A DNA stretch of 64,000 nucleotides from Pristionchus mayeri. Taxonomy: Eukaryota; Nematoda; Chromadorea; Rhabditida; Neodiplogasteridae. How positions within the stretch are numbered: the first letter of the stretch is position 1; each line of letters begins with the position of its first letter. The translations under genes and the position numbers were made by a program. The stretch spans positions 47,051,257 through 47,115,256 of the forward strand of contig BTRK01000006.1 in the NCBI GenBank assembly GCA_036245805.1, given 5' to 3'. Below are positions 1 to 9,750 of the stretch, in pieces. The notes under the pieces are model-generated. The model worked only from the letters and a program-made list of their open reading frames with translations. It was not told the origin of the DNA and did no database searches.

Positions 1-318
1 ACAAGGATTTCCTATTATTGGCCAAACAGTACTGTCAAGCATGTGCAGTTATACAATTCTTAAAATAAGACGAGCGGAAACGCAAGCCTCACCGTTCGCC
101 CCAGTCTGCACTCTCCGGATAGGCGCGAGTGACCGGCTCCCGATAGCTGAAATTGACTTGTTTTTTGTTCTCCTGTATATCCGGACGTCAAATATAGTTT
201 TTTCAACCGGCTTCAACCTTCCTTTTTTGAACGGGTAAGGACACCTTGAGGTTCTTTCAAGCATGCTTGCAGAGTCCATTTTGTCGTACCGAAAGCGCAT
301 GAAATGGAGTACAATAGT

Positions 319-427
319 GATGCCAAATCTGCGCGCGCTCTCTTCGTTTCACACGCTCTCTTGCTCTGTCTGACCGGCGAGAGAGCATGTGAAACGAGGA
401 GAGCGCGCGCCGATTTGGCATCACTAG
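319..427. repeat. Foldback (palindromic) element, family R1 copy 1
   Basis: The two halves are reverse complements over about 45 bases, around a short loop near 365-375. The outer arms read GTGATGCCAAATC and its complement. The inner arms carry TTTCACACGCTCTCT and its complement. There is no coding content. Related copies lie at 6066-6147, 7671-7757, 20081-20168, 54869-54969, 55553-55659 and 61279-61385. Confidence 0.85.
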
Positions 428-585
428 AGTACAAGCAACTAATTAATATTTTTGCAGGAGTTATGAGCACTATATTGCTGCTTCCAAACTTCAACACCAA
501 CTATAGACCAAGTGCAACCACGAATAACCTGGAGACTAAACCACTACGGAATATGGAATGTACGAGGTTAATATTTTTCGATATT

Positions 586-3500
586 TTAAAATATAATGTA
601 AGAATTATTTGTAAGTTTCGCATCGAATGATGGATTCTGATACGTTATCTCTCGCCAGCGATTTTCGTCATATTCTTTCAAATCATTAGTAATTGCGGCG
701 CATTGCAAGAGATCTGATCTCTCCAACCTAAATCACCTCCAAATGAGGTGTCCCTGTTTGGTATGTAGCAAGAATACCTTTGCCTTCTGTTCGAACTTCT
801 GCATCTGTCTGCTGGTCGGTCGTTCTGCTCTCTACTGCAATACGATTTAGAATTTTTTAATCACAGTCTGAAGCAGTTTCCTCTGCCTCTCATCAAGAAA
901 AAAGTCTGGGTTATTATGGAAAACGTAATTTATGTTTGTTACGATAACTGAACTCAGCAACATTAAGAGGATAACTTACAAAGACATGCGAACATCGTTG
1001 CTTTCGTATTGGCTCTTGCCCCTCTGGAAGTCCTCCTTGTAGTTCTGGCTGAAATTCGTAGGTATTGTAAATTCGTAACTATTACATGTCCCACCTATCA
1101 CTTTCACAGCCGTCTTCTGGATAGGTCCGCCTCTCCGGCTGTTCTCGAGGACTGAAATTTGGAAAGTTATTGCTACTTTCCCAGGTTTTTTTTTCTGTAT
1201 TTCAACATCTCATGATACCAAATATACTAGGGATGCCTAAACGGAATACGGCAAATCCGTTTTCCTCATTTCCCTCTCACTCCATTCCGTTATTTGCCGA
1301 TCTGCCTAATTTCATATGCGGAATGACGTGTCAAAACGGCGACTCCGTTTTGCCATTCCTCCGTTTTCGCGCGTGGCGAGCGGTCTATTGTTCTCTCTAT
1401 AATTTAAAATCAAAATTGATTACGGCAACTCCGTTTTGACTCGGCGCGCCGTCGAGAAATGACACCGATTACGGCAACTCCGTTTTTGGAGAAATGATAG
1501 GGAAATCAAAACGTCAAACCGGTTTCAATTCCGTATAGATAGACACCACAAGCTCCGCCCACTTGGCTCGGACAGTTCTCCCCTCTAAAGCGAGATTTGA
1601 GGAGCACATGCGTAATTCGCTACCAAAACGGTCGACCAAAAAAGAATTCGATAGCTTTCCCCGAGACAAATCGAGTGGTTGGTCGACGAACTAGGTCTGA
1701 CTCGTCTAAGTAGGTCAAAATTGAAAAAATTAGGTTAAAAAGCCGTTTATACGAAAAAAATAGTTCGTCGGGCAATATTCATATTTAATGGTCTCATATC
1801 AGTCCAAAACGCGAAAGCAAACGAAGATTTATACTTTCGTTTAATTGTGCTCCTCATTTTAATTTTTTTGAAGCTCCGGGAGAAATTACGTCAATTCCTA
1901 AGGAAGTTGCGCTATTTACCGTCGAGGAGGCATTGAACAGATACTGTCGGAACGATATATTCGGCTGCCTGTTTTATCGATTTATAGATGTGTATCGCGT
2001 TTTCATCGATTATGTTATGCATTTTCTTGCTTGTTCCTAGTCTACGTAAACTGGTCTATCATTGTTCCCGTTTTGGTGCGGTTTCGATGCGTTCAACACT
2101 TATAATTGTTGGGATTAGCCGGCTTGATCCGTTTTTCGCTCCATCTCTAACGCGTAAGTAAGTATTGCTGTGATTATTGATTACTCTTCTTAGCTAACCT
2201 TTATAACCTTTATGTTTCGCTATCAATTACCTCTGTTCATGAACTCTAACGCGTTGTATACATCCCTATTTTTATTTCTTATTTGTACGATTAAATTGGT
2301 AGGCATTTACATGGAGATAGTGGTTTCCACGTGCGCATTGTTTCTAAATTGTAAAATCTACTTTTTCAGAGCCAGAGCATCGATTGGAAGAAGACGTGAG
2401 AGAGGATGGAGTCGTCTCTTCGATCGTCAGGAGAGGTGAGACCAGTTTGGTCACCTCCATTTCCCCTAATTTCCTTCGACCACCCCCCCCCCTTTTCCCA
2501 GTTAGAGTCCTCCCTAAATGATTATTGTTCGACTTGCTCGAAAATCTTCTCTGATCCACTTGCCCACCAATTTAAACTTTCTTTGTCAGCCTGCATAGTC
2601 ATTGCATTTCTTATTGTAGATCGATCTTTTATATCATATTATTCAGAGTATATCAGATATTTTAATTCCAAAGTTTTCAATAGAGACTAATTATTGTAAA
2701 TTTGTTTCTTGTTCTCAGAAATTTTATCTTCCATTGATCTTTGTTCTTGTGCTAAGCACGAATGTTTCCCTCGAAGGTGCTTGCCTTCGTATTTCGTCTG
2801 GTTGTTTTCCGTAGTCTGTATTTTCTCCTCCCCTACCCTCTTCTTTCTTTTTACCTATCTCGGCCTTCTCTGACCACTTACAGTATTCATTGCCCCCTAC
2901 CGTATCCATCCCCTGTTCCCTAGTTTCCATGTCTTTCTGAAAATTAAATGGTGTGATGGCACCATTCACTCGCTTTCTTATTTTATTGTGCTAATTTCTG
3001 TTGTTTTGCGCGTGAATTGTGGCTAAGGAGCACCCCTAATCGATAAATGTGATGTTTTTTTACTTGAATGCTCCTACAATACACACAAAACCATCGGGGG
3101 ATATCTTAAGCGAAGATTAGAACGGCATTTCACATTTGTATAGCGAAATCGGCGGAATAATGGAGGGGGGTGCGACAAAGGGGAGAGGAGAAGAGAGGAG
3201 AGATTGACTCCGCCCACTTTTCCTCTCGTCTCGCCTTTCCCCCCTCTCCCGTTGTGCTCGTCGCGCGTGCTTCTCGAGCTGTATCTCGCTTTAGAGATAA
3301 GATATCGATCTAATTCCAAAAGGAGGATGTTATTGAGATCCTATGGGACTGTTTTAACCCACTTTTGTCCAGATTCCGAAACATCGGCCATCCACGTTGT
3401 GGACCCTACGTATAGACATCCCTAAATTATACTTCCAGTGATTACCTTGGGTGTCTGTTCAAATCTCTGGGCACAGGTCGTTCTTGTTCTCTGCTGCTGC

Positions 3501-4354
3501 AAAGGGATTAATTTTTTCAAATATTTGAAGCCGTTTCATGAAAAAATACTTCGTATACGTTTGACAAAAGTGTTTTTATTCTATACGGTGCCCAAATAGA
3601 CTTTAAAATAAGTAGCTTACACAGCCCGCCGCACATCATTGCTTTCATAGTCTCTCTGATCGATGTCTCGGGACAATCGAACATCGTTACTCTCGTATCC
3701 GTTCCTGCCCTTCTGCATTGCCTCATTGTAGTTAGGCCTGAAATGCGTAAATAGTATAACACCGAAGTCGTCAGTGCACATTTTCATTACAAGCTCTCAA
3801 TTTTTCTTACATAATCTTTTCATTGCATTCATACTCTAATGTATTATACGAGAAAAAATTAACAATAACGATTAGTATAAGTCAGCAATCACATGACATA
3901 CCTATCACTGTCGTTCGCGGCTCCTTCCGAATACGTCCGATGGTTACGCGACTCTTCGATTCTGAAATCCATGCATGCCGTCTTCACGCATCTCCTGACG
4001 CCAAATGTAGTTTGAAAGCATACCTTTTCTTTCTGTTCAACTCTCTGAGTGCTTGCCAATCGTTGTTCTCCCTACTGCAAAGCTACTCTTTCTGACTTTC
4101 ATTGCTTATTGTCCCTTTGTTTCTTTTTTTCTCTTTTTTCAGTCAAACACATTCTATCCGAATAAGAAGGGTAAATTTGACTACATTTCTCAACACCAAA
4201 AGCACTGTACAAGGATAAAAATTGTTGTACTTACAGCCACATCCTAACATCGTTGCTCTTGCAGCTCTGGTTGTTCTCATTTTCATTCTGAGCCATTCGC
4301 ACATCGTTACTTTCGAAACCCTTCTTGTCTCCTTGTTCGGTATCATCATAGTGC
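586..4354 (-). CDS. Unrecognised hydrophilic protein built from repeated three-exon cassettes (ESNDVR-motif protein)
   Basis: I do not recognise this family. Reading down the minus strand, joinable exons are 4235-4354, 4024-4074, 3902-3961, 3621-3737, 3446-3496, 1095-1151, 980-1048, 778-834 and 586-727 (stop 586-588). All but the last are multiples of 3 and all junctions are phase 2, so cassettes can be duplicated without frameshift. Exon type a carries one or two copies of (F/Y/K)(E)SNDVR(M/L/R). Type b starts (S)RE(Q/N) and runs to an Arg/Lys-rich end. Type c carries RTYxE...SDR. The order is a-b-c-a-b-c-a-b-tail. The protein is polar, with no membrane segment or known domain seen. A degraded c-like exon lies at about 4448-4490, but its donor phase does not match, so the true 5' end is unresolved. 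The 2.3 kb intron 1152-3445 holds no exon I can support. The last exon is the least certain. Confidence 0.6.
1152..3445. other. Large intron with no supportable exon; degenerate CGGCAACTCCGTTTT repeats
   Basis: This is an intron of the cassette-repeat gene. Around 1236-1490 a degenerate motif (TACGGCAAMTCCGTTTT) recurs about four times, near 1238, 1338, 1424 and 1469. The remainder is AT-rich, with short GA-rich and C-rich tracts at 2420-2500 and 3165-3260. No tRNA, transposon or coding exon was recognised. Confidence 0.4.
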
Positions 4355-4499
4355 CTGCACGAGAACTGTTTTGTATTGTTTGGAGAGACATGAAGACTGA
4401 TTTGGAGAAAGAGATAGAGTAATTGGTGTTAGCATTGCTCAAAACATACATCTTTCGGGTTTGCTGCCGATTCCGAGCCCACATACGCGTGGTTGGCAG

Positions 4500-5446
4500 A
4501 TGTCTAGTGCTTAATGGATTGTTTGCCTTGATTTACGGAGACGAACTCGTAAATTGTGATCGGAAGCAATAGACGGAAAAGTGAATGATTCTCGGAGAAT
4601 GACTTTTCGGATGGGGAAACGGGAGAGAGGGGAGAGGAGGAAGCATTTGTAACGATTGCATGAAGAGAAGGAGAAGAGAAGAGACGGGTGGAGCGAGATC
4701 TCGCCATGCGATAAAACACCAATAACGTAAGATTTATACGATCAACAAATGGCGATGCATGCATCGTGCAGCGAAGAAAAATAAACGAAAAAGTGATAAA
4801 GACAAACGTGCTTTTGTATTGATGATCATAGTTTGGAGGTGCGAGGAGCGCCCATTTGAAAGGCTAGCGTTCGCGGGCGAACCTATTTGCGTGTGTGTAT
4901 GTGCATGTCAGAGAGTTTTCGCTCTCACTTCCTCCTTTATTCAAACGCTATTCCCGCCAAAGTTGATGAAAAAAGCGAGAAAACACAAGATCGACGATGA
5001 CATGTGCACAAGTGGACTGTAGGGTAAACATGCTGAATCCTCGAGTATCTCGAGTAGACACGACAGGCGAATTGGCGATTTCAGGGGTGTCATTCAGAAT
5101 ACTATATTGTGCCATAGCTAGTAGATCACATAAAATCGATGTATGGGGCAACCGAAGCAACAGATTTTGCAAATCAGTATGTTTGAATTTTCAAATAGTG
5201 TATTTATCCGTTCCGCCGTTTGAAGCAAATTCTAACTCATCGCTAACCGACACAAAATATTGATCATGTTACGAGCGGAACGTTTTAATTAAGAATATCC
5301 ATCATGAGTTTTTGTTTCATATTCGCGAAATCGATTAGATTTATAAACGAATGCAAAAATCTGAAAATTGAAATTGAACAATATTCATTCTCCGCAATGG
5401 AAGAGAAAATATATTTTTAAGGCAATTCAAAATTTGCAAAACTTTG
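4500..5446. other. Intergenic region, no supported gene
   Basis: Only short open frames without splice support are seen. From about 5200 the sequence is alignable by eye with 19200-19398. This is the left flank of the duplicated tRNA-Glu/membrane-protein block, including a shared stretch around TTACGAGCGGAAC. Confidence 0.4.
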
Positions 5447-5518
5447 TTCCGATGCCGGGAATCGAACCCGGGCCTTGCGGGTGAGAGCCGCAAATCATAA
5501 CCACTAGACTACATCGGA
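5447..5518 (-). tRNA. tRNA-Glu (anticodon CTC)
   Basis: The reverse complement starts TCCGATG and ends CATCGGA plus discriminator A, giving a perfect 7-bp acceptor stem. It has a GGTTCGATTCC T-arm (box B), a D-arm with TAGTGGTTA, and an anticodon loop CTCTCAC with anticodon CTC on a TGCGG/CCGCA stem. No intron is seen. It is a near-identical paralogue of the tRNA at 19399-19470. Confidence 0.95.
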
Positions 5519-5740
5519 GAATGGGGGCCGTTTATTAACAGTCCCTACTATAGTTTCAATTGCGTCCATTCTTTCAAGTTGCTTAGCCGCCTCCCAAGCG
5601 AGTGTAATCCGTATACTTTGACCTTTTACGTTGTGTGTTTTCCAAGCGACTAGCCTTTATCTGTACATGTTTCCCCAATATTATAGACAATACGTGTCGA
5701 CTGTACATACAACAAGCAGTTCTGATTAATCGTGATCTAG

Positions 5741-6551
5741 CTAATTCGACAGCATGAGAACGTTCTCTTTCTTCTCATCGGCGAAGAGATAGTAGAAGAG
5801 ACTGTTGAAGGATGCGATGATTCTCGAGAGGGCCATGTAGAAAAGTATCTGATGATATGAATTAACATATGGAACGTGCACATACATTTCGAAAATCGGG
5901 CAATTTTCTATACATCTCTCTAGAGCTGAATACTAGTGACAAAGTACGTGAAATTATGAGACAGTTGCCCGAAATTCGAAACTATGATCTGGGCATACCT
6001 GAGTGGGGAAGGTGAGGAGGAGAAGGATGGAAGATCTAGAACAGAATCATATTGACTGCAGGCTAGTGATGGCAAATTGACACGTGCTTTCCTCGTTTCC
6101 CACGCTCTCTAGCACTATCTGATAGAGCGCAAGAAATGAGGAGGGAAGACTACAGTAGGCCATACGCTGTAGGCGAGGTCTCCGTATTGGAAGGCGACCA
6201 GCAGTGCGGCCTGGACAACAACGGAAGCCAGGACGAGGACGAGCGGGGAGAGGGCGGGGCCGATGGGCTGCAGGATCTGCGTCGACGCGCTGGTGAAGTG
6301 AGTGGTAGTGTCGAGGCGACGAACGATGTTGGTCTGGAATCGGGACGTTGCTTGGGTAGATCAGAAGAAGATGCTAGCTTTCTCCTGTCATCGGAAAGAG
6401 AGGGGAAGGGGAAGAAAGGGAGGGTAGAGTAGACGGTCACTCACAATCTCCACAGGCTGATGCGGATTCTCGATCTTCCGCTTACGCAGGACGATATCCT
6501 GTGCGGTAGAGATGTCGTCGTCATCCTCCTTGGGAGAGGTTCCCATCTTGC
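5741..6551 (-). pseudogene. Pseudogene copy A of the multi-pass membrane protein at 19698-21541
   Basis: Four exons align with the last four of the intact paralogue: 6445-6551, 6166-6333, 5999-6035 and 5741-5848. The third is only 37 nt, against 96 nt in the other copies. The 59-nt internal deletion removes the loop with the YRRAAS...MPC residues and shifts the frame into the last exon. The upstream (TM1 and earlier) exons are not present before copy B begins. The last-exon frame still encodes a YYLFADEKK...LML tail ending at a stop. The intron between the second and third exons holds foldback R1 copy 2. It is inferred to be a relic of the segmental duplication. Confidence 0.75.
6066..6147. 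repeat. Foldback element, family R1 copy 2
   Basis: The outer word GTGATGGCAAAT and inner arms CGTTTCCCACGCTCTCT versus AGAGCGCAAGAAATGAGG form an imperfect palindrome. It sits in the intron of pseudogene copy A. Orthologous insertions occupy the same intron in copies B and D. Confidence 0.7.
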
Positions 6552-6589
6552 CTGCGTCATTTTGAAGTAGGGTGGATGAAGGGATATAA

Positions 6590-6735
6590 ATGGGGGGGGG
6601 GGGGGGCGTCTCTAAAACACGGGCACGGCCGACGGCCCGACGGCGTATGTGGGGGGCGTCTCTAAAACACGGGCACGGCCGACGGCCCGACGGCGTATGG
6701 CCTTGTCCCTCTTTTAGGGAAACCTCTTCTGACTT
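6590..6735. repeat. GC-rich foldback family R4, partly tandemly duplicated
   Basis: A roughly 53-bp block (GGCGTCTCTAAAACACGGGC followed by CGGCCGACGGCCCGACGG) occurs twice head to tail at about 6605-6698, after a poly-G run. It ends with a CTCTTTTAGGGAAAC arm complementary to its start. Related single copies in the same intron of the paralogues are at 8285-8392 and 20640-20712. Confidence 0.65.
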
Positions 6736-7281
6736 GTATTGAGAACTGTTAGTGATCGTTTTCAAGGAAGGCTAAATCGTGAGCTGGAAGCGCTCGAATT
6801 TGGCCATAATGAAGCTTTAAAAATCAAGTTTTTGGAAGTGCTGACATTTCGTGTTCTTTCAGCATGATCTTACTTCTTTGATTGAGAAAAGTTATAAATT
6901 GGTTGAACTGATCGATTGCAATGATTATTCTGCGAGATCAGAAATTTTCAAAATTCGACATCTCATGTGTTCGACCTTCGGAGCCATACTGCAGAAAGGG
7001 GCCACCCTGAAAGTTCCGACTACTCATTTTTCCTATACAAGTATGGAGTTAAGCTTCCATAATCTGCATAAATAAATTGCGTCTTCCATAAATCCATAAA
7101 TTGCGTCCGTTCTTTCAAGTTGCTCAGCCGTCTCGCAAGCGAGCGTACTCCGCTACTTTGACCTTTTACGTTGTGTGTTAACCGAGAAGCCTTTATCTGT
7201 CCCCTTGTTTCCCTCAATATTATAGGCAATACGTGTCGGCAGTACATAAATCAAGCAGTTCTGATTAACGTAATCTACTAG
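6736..7281. other. Duplicated flank of the membrane-protein block
   Basis: The region at about 7080-7281 matches 5560-5740 and 19500-19697 almost base for base (TTCTTTCAAGTTGCTCAGCC, CTTTTACGTTGTGTG). It is 3' flanking DNA repeated with each membrane-protein copy. At 6736-7080 nothing was recognised. Confidence 0.6.
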
Positions 7282-7670
7282 CTAATTCGGTGACAGCATC
7301 AACACATTGTCCTTCTTCTCATCGGCGAAGAGATAGTAGAAGAGACTGTTGAAGGATGCGATGATTCTCGAGAGGGCCATGTAGAAGAGGATCTGAAAAC
7401 ATCAATTAACATATGGAACGTGCACGAGTAGATTTCGAAAATCGGGCAATTGTCTCTACATCTCTCTAGAGCTGAATACTAGAGACAAAGTACGTGAAAT
7501 GATGAGGCATTTGCCCGAATTTCGAAACTATGATCTGGGCATACCTGAGTGGGGAAGGTGAGCAGCAGGAGGATGTAGTCGAGTACCGTGTCGCACGGCA
7601 TGGGAGACAGAGAGGCCGCGCGACGGTAGAGGCCAAAGATCTAGGACAGTACCATATTGACTGCAGGCTA

Positions 7671-7757
7671 GTGATGGCAAATAGGCTCGTGCTGTACTCC
7701 TTTCACGCGCTCTCTAGTACTGCCTGACAGAGAGCGCAAGAAATGAGGAGGGAACAT
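7671..7757. repeat. Foldback element, family R1 copy 3
   Basis: It starts GTGATGGCAAATAGG and has inner arms TTTCACGCGCTCTCT and AGAGAGCGCAAGAAATGAGG around a short loop. It occupies the same intron position as copies at 6066 and 20081. Confidence 0.75.
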
Positions 7758-7887
7758 GCCGACTTGGATAAACTACTGTAGTACGTACGCTGTAGGCGAG
7801 GTCTCCGGACTGGAAGGCCACCAAGAGTGCAGCTAGAACGACAACGGAAGCCAGGACGAGGACGAGCGGGGAGAGGGCGGGACCGAT

Positions 7888-7965
7888 GCATCTGCTTCAG
7901 CGTCTGCGTCCGCGTCTGCGTCTGCGTAGCGTCTGCGTCGTGCTTCAGCGTCTGCGTTCAGCGGA
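7888..7965. repeat. Minisatellite (GCGTCTGCGTC)n inside a pseudogene exon
   Basis: GCGTCTGC units are repeated about ten times with variants (GCTTCAGCGTCTGCG). They are absent from both paralogous exons (6166-6333, 20196-20363). In the minus-strand frame the units would read Ala-Asp repeats. Confidence 0.85.
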
Positions 7966-8284
7966 TGCAGGATCTGCGTCGAGGCGCTGGTGAAGTGAGT
8001 GGTTGTATCAAGACGACGGACGATGTTGGTCTGAAATCGGGAAGCTGCTTCGGTAGATCAGAAGAAGATGCTATTATCCGAATCTACACAACACTGATCG
8101 TCATCGGAAAGAGAGGGGAAGGGAAGAAAGGGAGGGTAGAGTAGACGGTCACTCACAATCTCCACAGGCTGATGGGGATTCTCGATCTTCCGCTTACGCA
8201 GGACGATATCCTGGGCGATGGAGATGTCATCGTCCTCCTTCGCAGAGGTTCCCATATCGCCTGCGACATTTACATTGATGAAAG

Positions 8285-8392
8285 AAGATACGGGCTTCCC
8301 TAAAAGACGAACACGGCCGACGTCCCTCGGGCCTTAAAGGCGGCCAGGCAGCCCGACGGCCCGACCGCCCATGTCCGTCTTTTAGTGAAAAC
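8285..8392. repeat. GC-rich foldback family R4, copy ending at the N gap
   Basis: The left arm (TTCCCTAAAAGACGAACACGG) is complementary, with mismatches, to the right arm ending CCGTCTTTTAGTGAAA. The interior is GC-rich (GGCCTTAAAGGC). The element abuts the N run, so the gap may result from collapse or mis-assembly at this hairpin. Confidence 0.6.
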
Positions 8393-8892
8393 NNNNNNNN
8401 NNNNNNNNNNNNNNNNNNNNNNNNNNNNNNNNNNNNNNNNNNNNNNNNNNNNNNNNNNNNNNNNNNNNNNNNNNNNNNNNNNNNNNNNNNNNNNNNNNNN
8501 NNNNNNNNNNNNNNNNNNNNNNNNNNNNNNNNNNNNNNNNNNNNNNNNNNNNNNNNNNNNNNNNNNNNNNNNNNNNNNNNNNNNNNNNNNNNNNNNNNNN
8601 NNNNNNNNNNNNNNNNNNNNNNNNNNNNNNNNNNNNNNNNNNNNNNNNNNNNNNNNNNNNNNNNNNNNNNNNNNNNNNNNNNNNNNNNNNNNNNNNNNNN
8701 NNNNNNNNNNNNNNNNNNNNNNNNNNNNNNNNNNNNNNNNNNNNNNNNNNNNNNNNNNNNNNNNNNNNNNNNNNNNNNNNNNNNNNNNNNNNNNNNNNNN
8801 NNNNNNNNNNNNNNNNNNNNNNNNNNNNNNNNNNNNNNNNNNNNNNNNNNNNNNNNNNNNNNNNNNNNNNNNNNNNNNNNNNNNNNNNNNNN
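8393..8892. other. Assembly gap (500 N)
   Basis: Exactly 500 unspecified bases. The round number implies a placeholder of unknown true length. Any 5' exons of pseudogene copy B would be expected here or just beyond. Confidence 0.99.
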
Positions 8893-9750
8893 GTTTTGGA
8901 AAGTCCTTTGGAATATGAATGCTTCAACGTAGACTATAACTGGCACAAACCAAAGAAAAAACGAAATCATCCCCTAATGTGGTGAAATCGATGAACGACC
9001 TGAAGGAAGGATGGGCACTTGTGCATTTTCTCAACTGCCGTAATCAGCCACTATGTCACTTCAGATGGCTTAAAATCGTATTTTTCGAGTCATGAAATCA
9101 TGGTAGCCCATGGAAATGAAAGAAAATAATCTGTAGGCCAAGATTTTAGGCAATTGATAAGATTCTCCACTGCAAAAATGCATAACTCTCGCGGATTTGC
9201 CAGATTTTACTGTTTTTACCGAAAATGTCCGTAAATTGAACGTATTACTGCCACTTGACTTGCTTGGGCTGATAACAATGGCTGCTCACACAGATCACGT
9301 ATTTTCCCAATCTTTCTGTGCCTATATTTCAATATTTTCAAGCAACAGGCTGGTGGACGATTTTGGCTAAACGCTTTTTGGTCTCTAATCATGCACACTT
9401 TCTACTCCGAACAAGTCACAAGGGAATGCAAATGAGAAGATACAGAAATAGGTGTAGTAATTACGACCATTGATCAACTAAGGAAAATCCCTGGTGTGAA
9501 GATCTGTATTATATCGTATTTATATCGGGCTTGCAAGATAGTACAATACTGCAGAGTTGCCCCCTCCTACAGAAAGGGACCCGGAGAGTCCCGTGAGAGG
9601 GTAAACTCCAGTATTAGCCTAATAAATTCACCCTCTGGGCAAGATTCCACACAGGGTGTATCCGATCTTACTACTTCAGGATGGGAGCTTCCGATATCTC
9701 CTCACAGTTGAGCTGACCTGATCATTATTCTTGAAATCGGTTTGTTGACA
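8893..9750. other. Flank with a duplicated F-box exon 1 and a block repeated at 24.7 kb
   Basis: At 9278 the sequence ACAATGGCTGCTCACACAGAT repeats the first exon and start context of the F-box genes at 9751 and 15206, but without following exons. The stretch 9345-9545 (GGCTGGTGGACGATTTTGGC ... TATATCGGGCTTGCAAGATA) reappears diverged at 24700-24893. It is probably an F-box promoter fragment scattered by duplication. Confidence 0.6.

Larger units (their letters stand above)
7282..8260 (-). pseudogene. Pseudogene copy B of the multi-pass membrane protein, broken by a minisatellite expansion
   Basis: Exons 8157-8260, 7789-8030, 7545-7640 and 7282-7392 correspond one to one to the last four exons of the paralogue at 19698-21541. 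Three have matching length or differ by whole codons. The second is 242 nt instead of 168: a 74-nt insertion of a CTGCGT-type repeat (7888-7965) falls inside the coding sequence just after the ILQP codons. Since 74 is not a multiple of 3, the downstream membrane segment is out of frame. The 5' end runs toward the N gap at 8393, so missing upstream exons could be hidden there. If the repeat is an assembly artefact, the copy might be functional. Confidence 0.7.

Noticed and set aside
8227..8970. Long open frames through the N run on both strands
   Set aside because: They are produced by unspecified bases; the readable ends do not continue a known exon.
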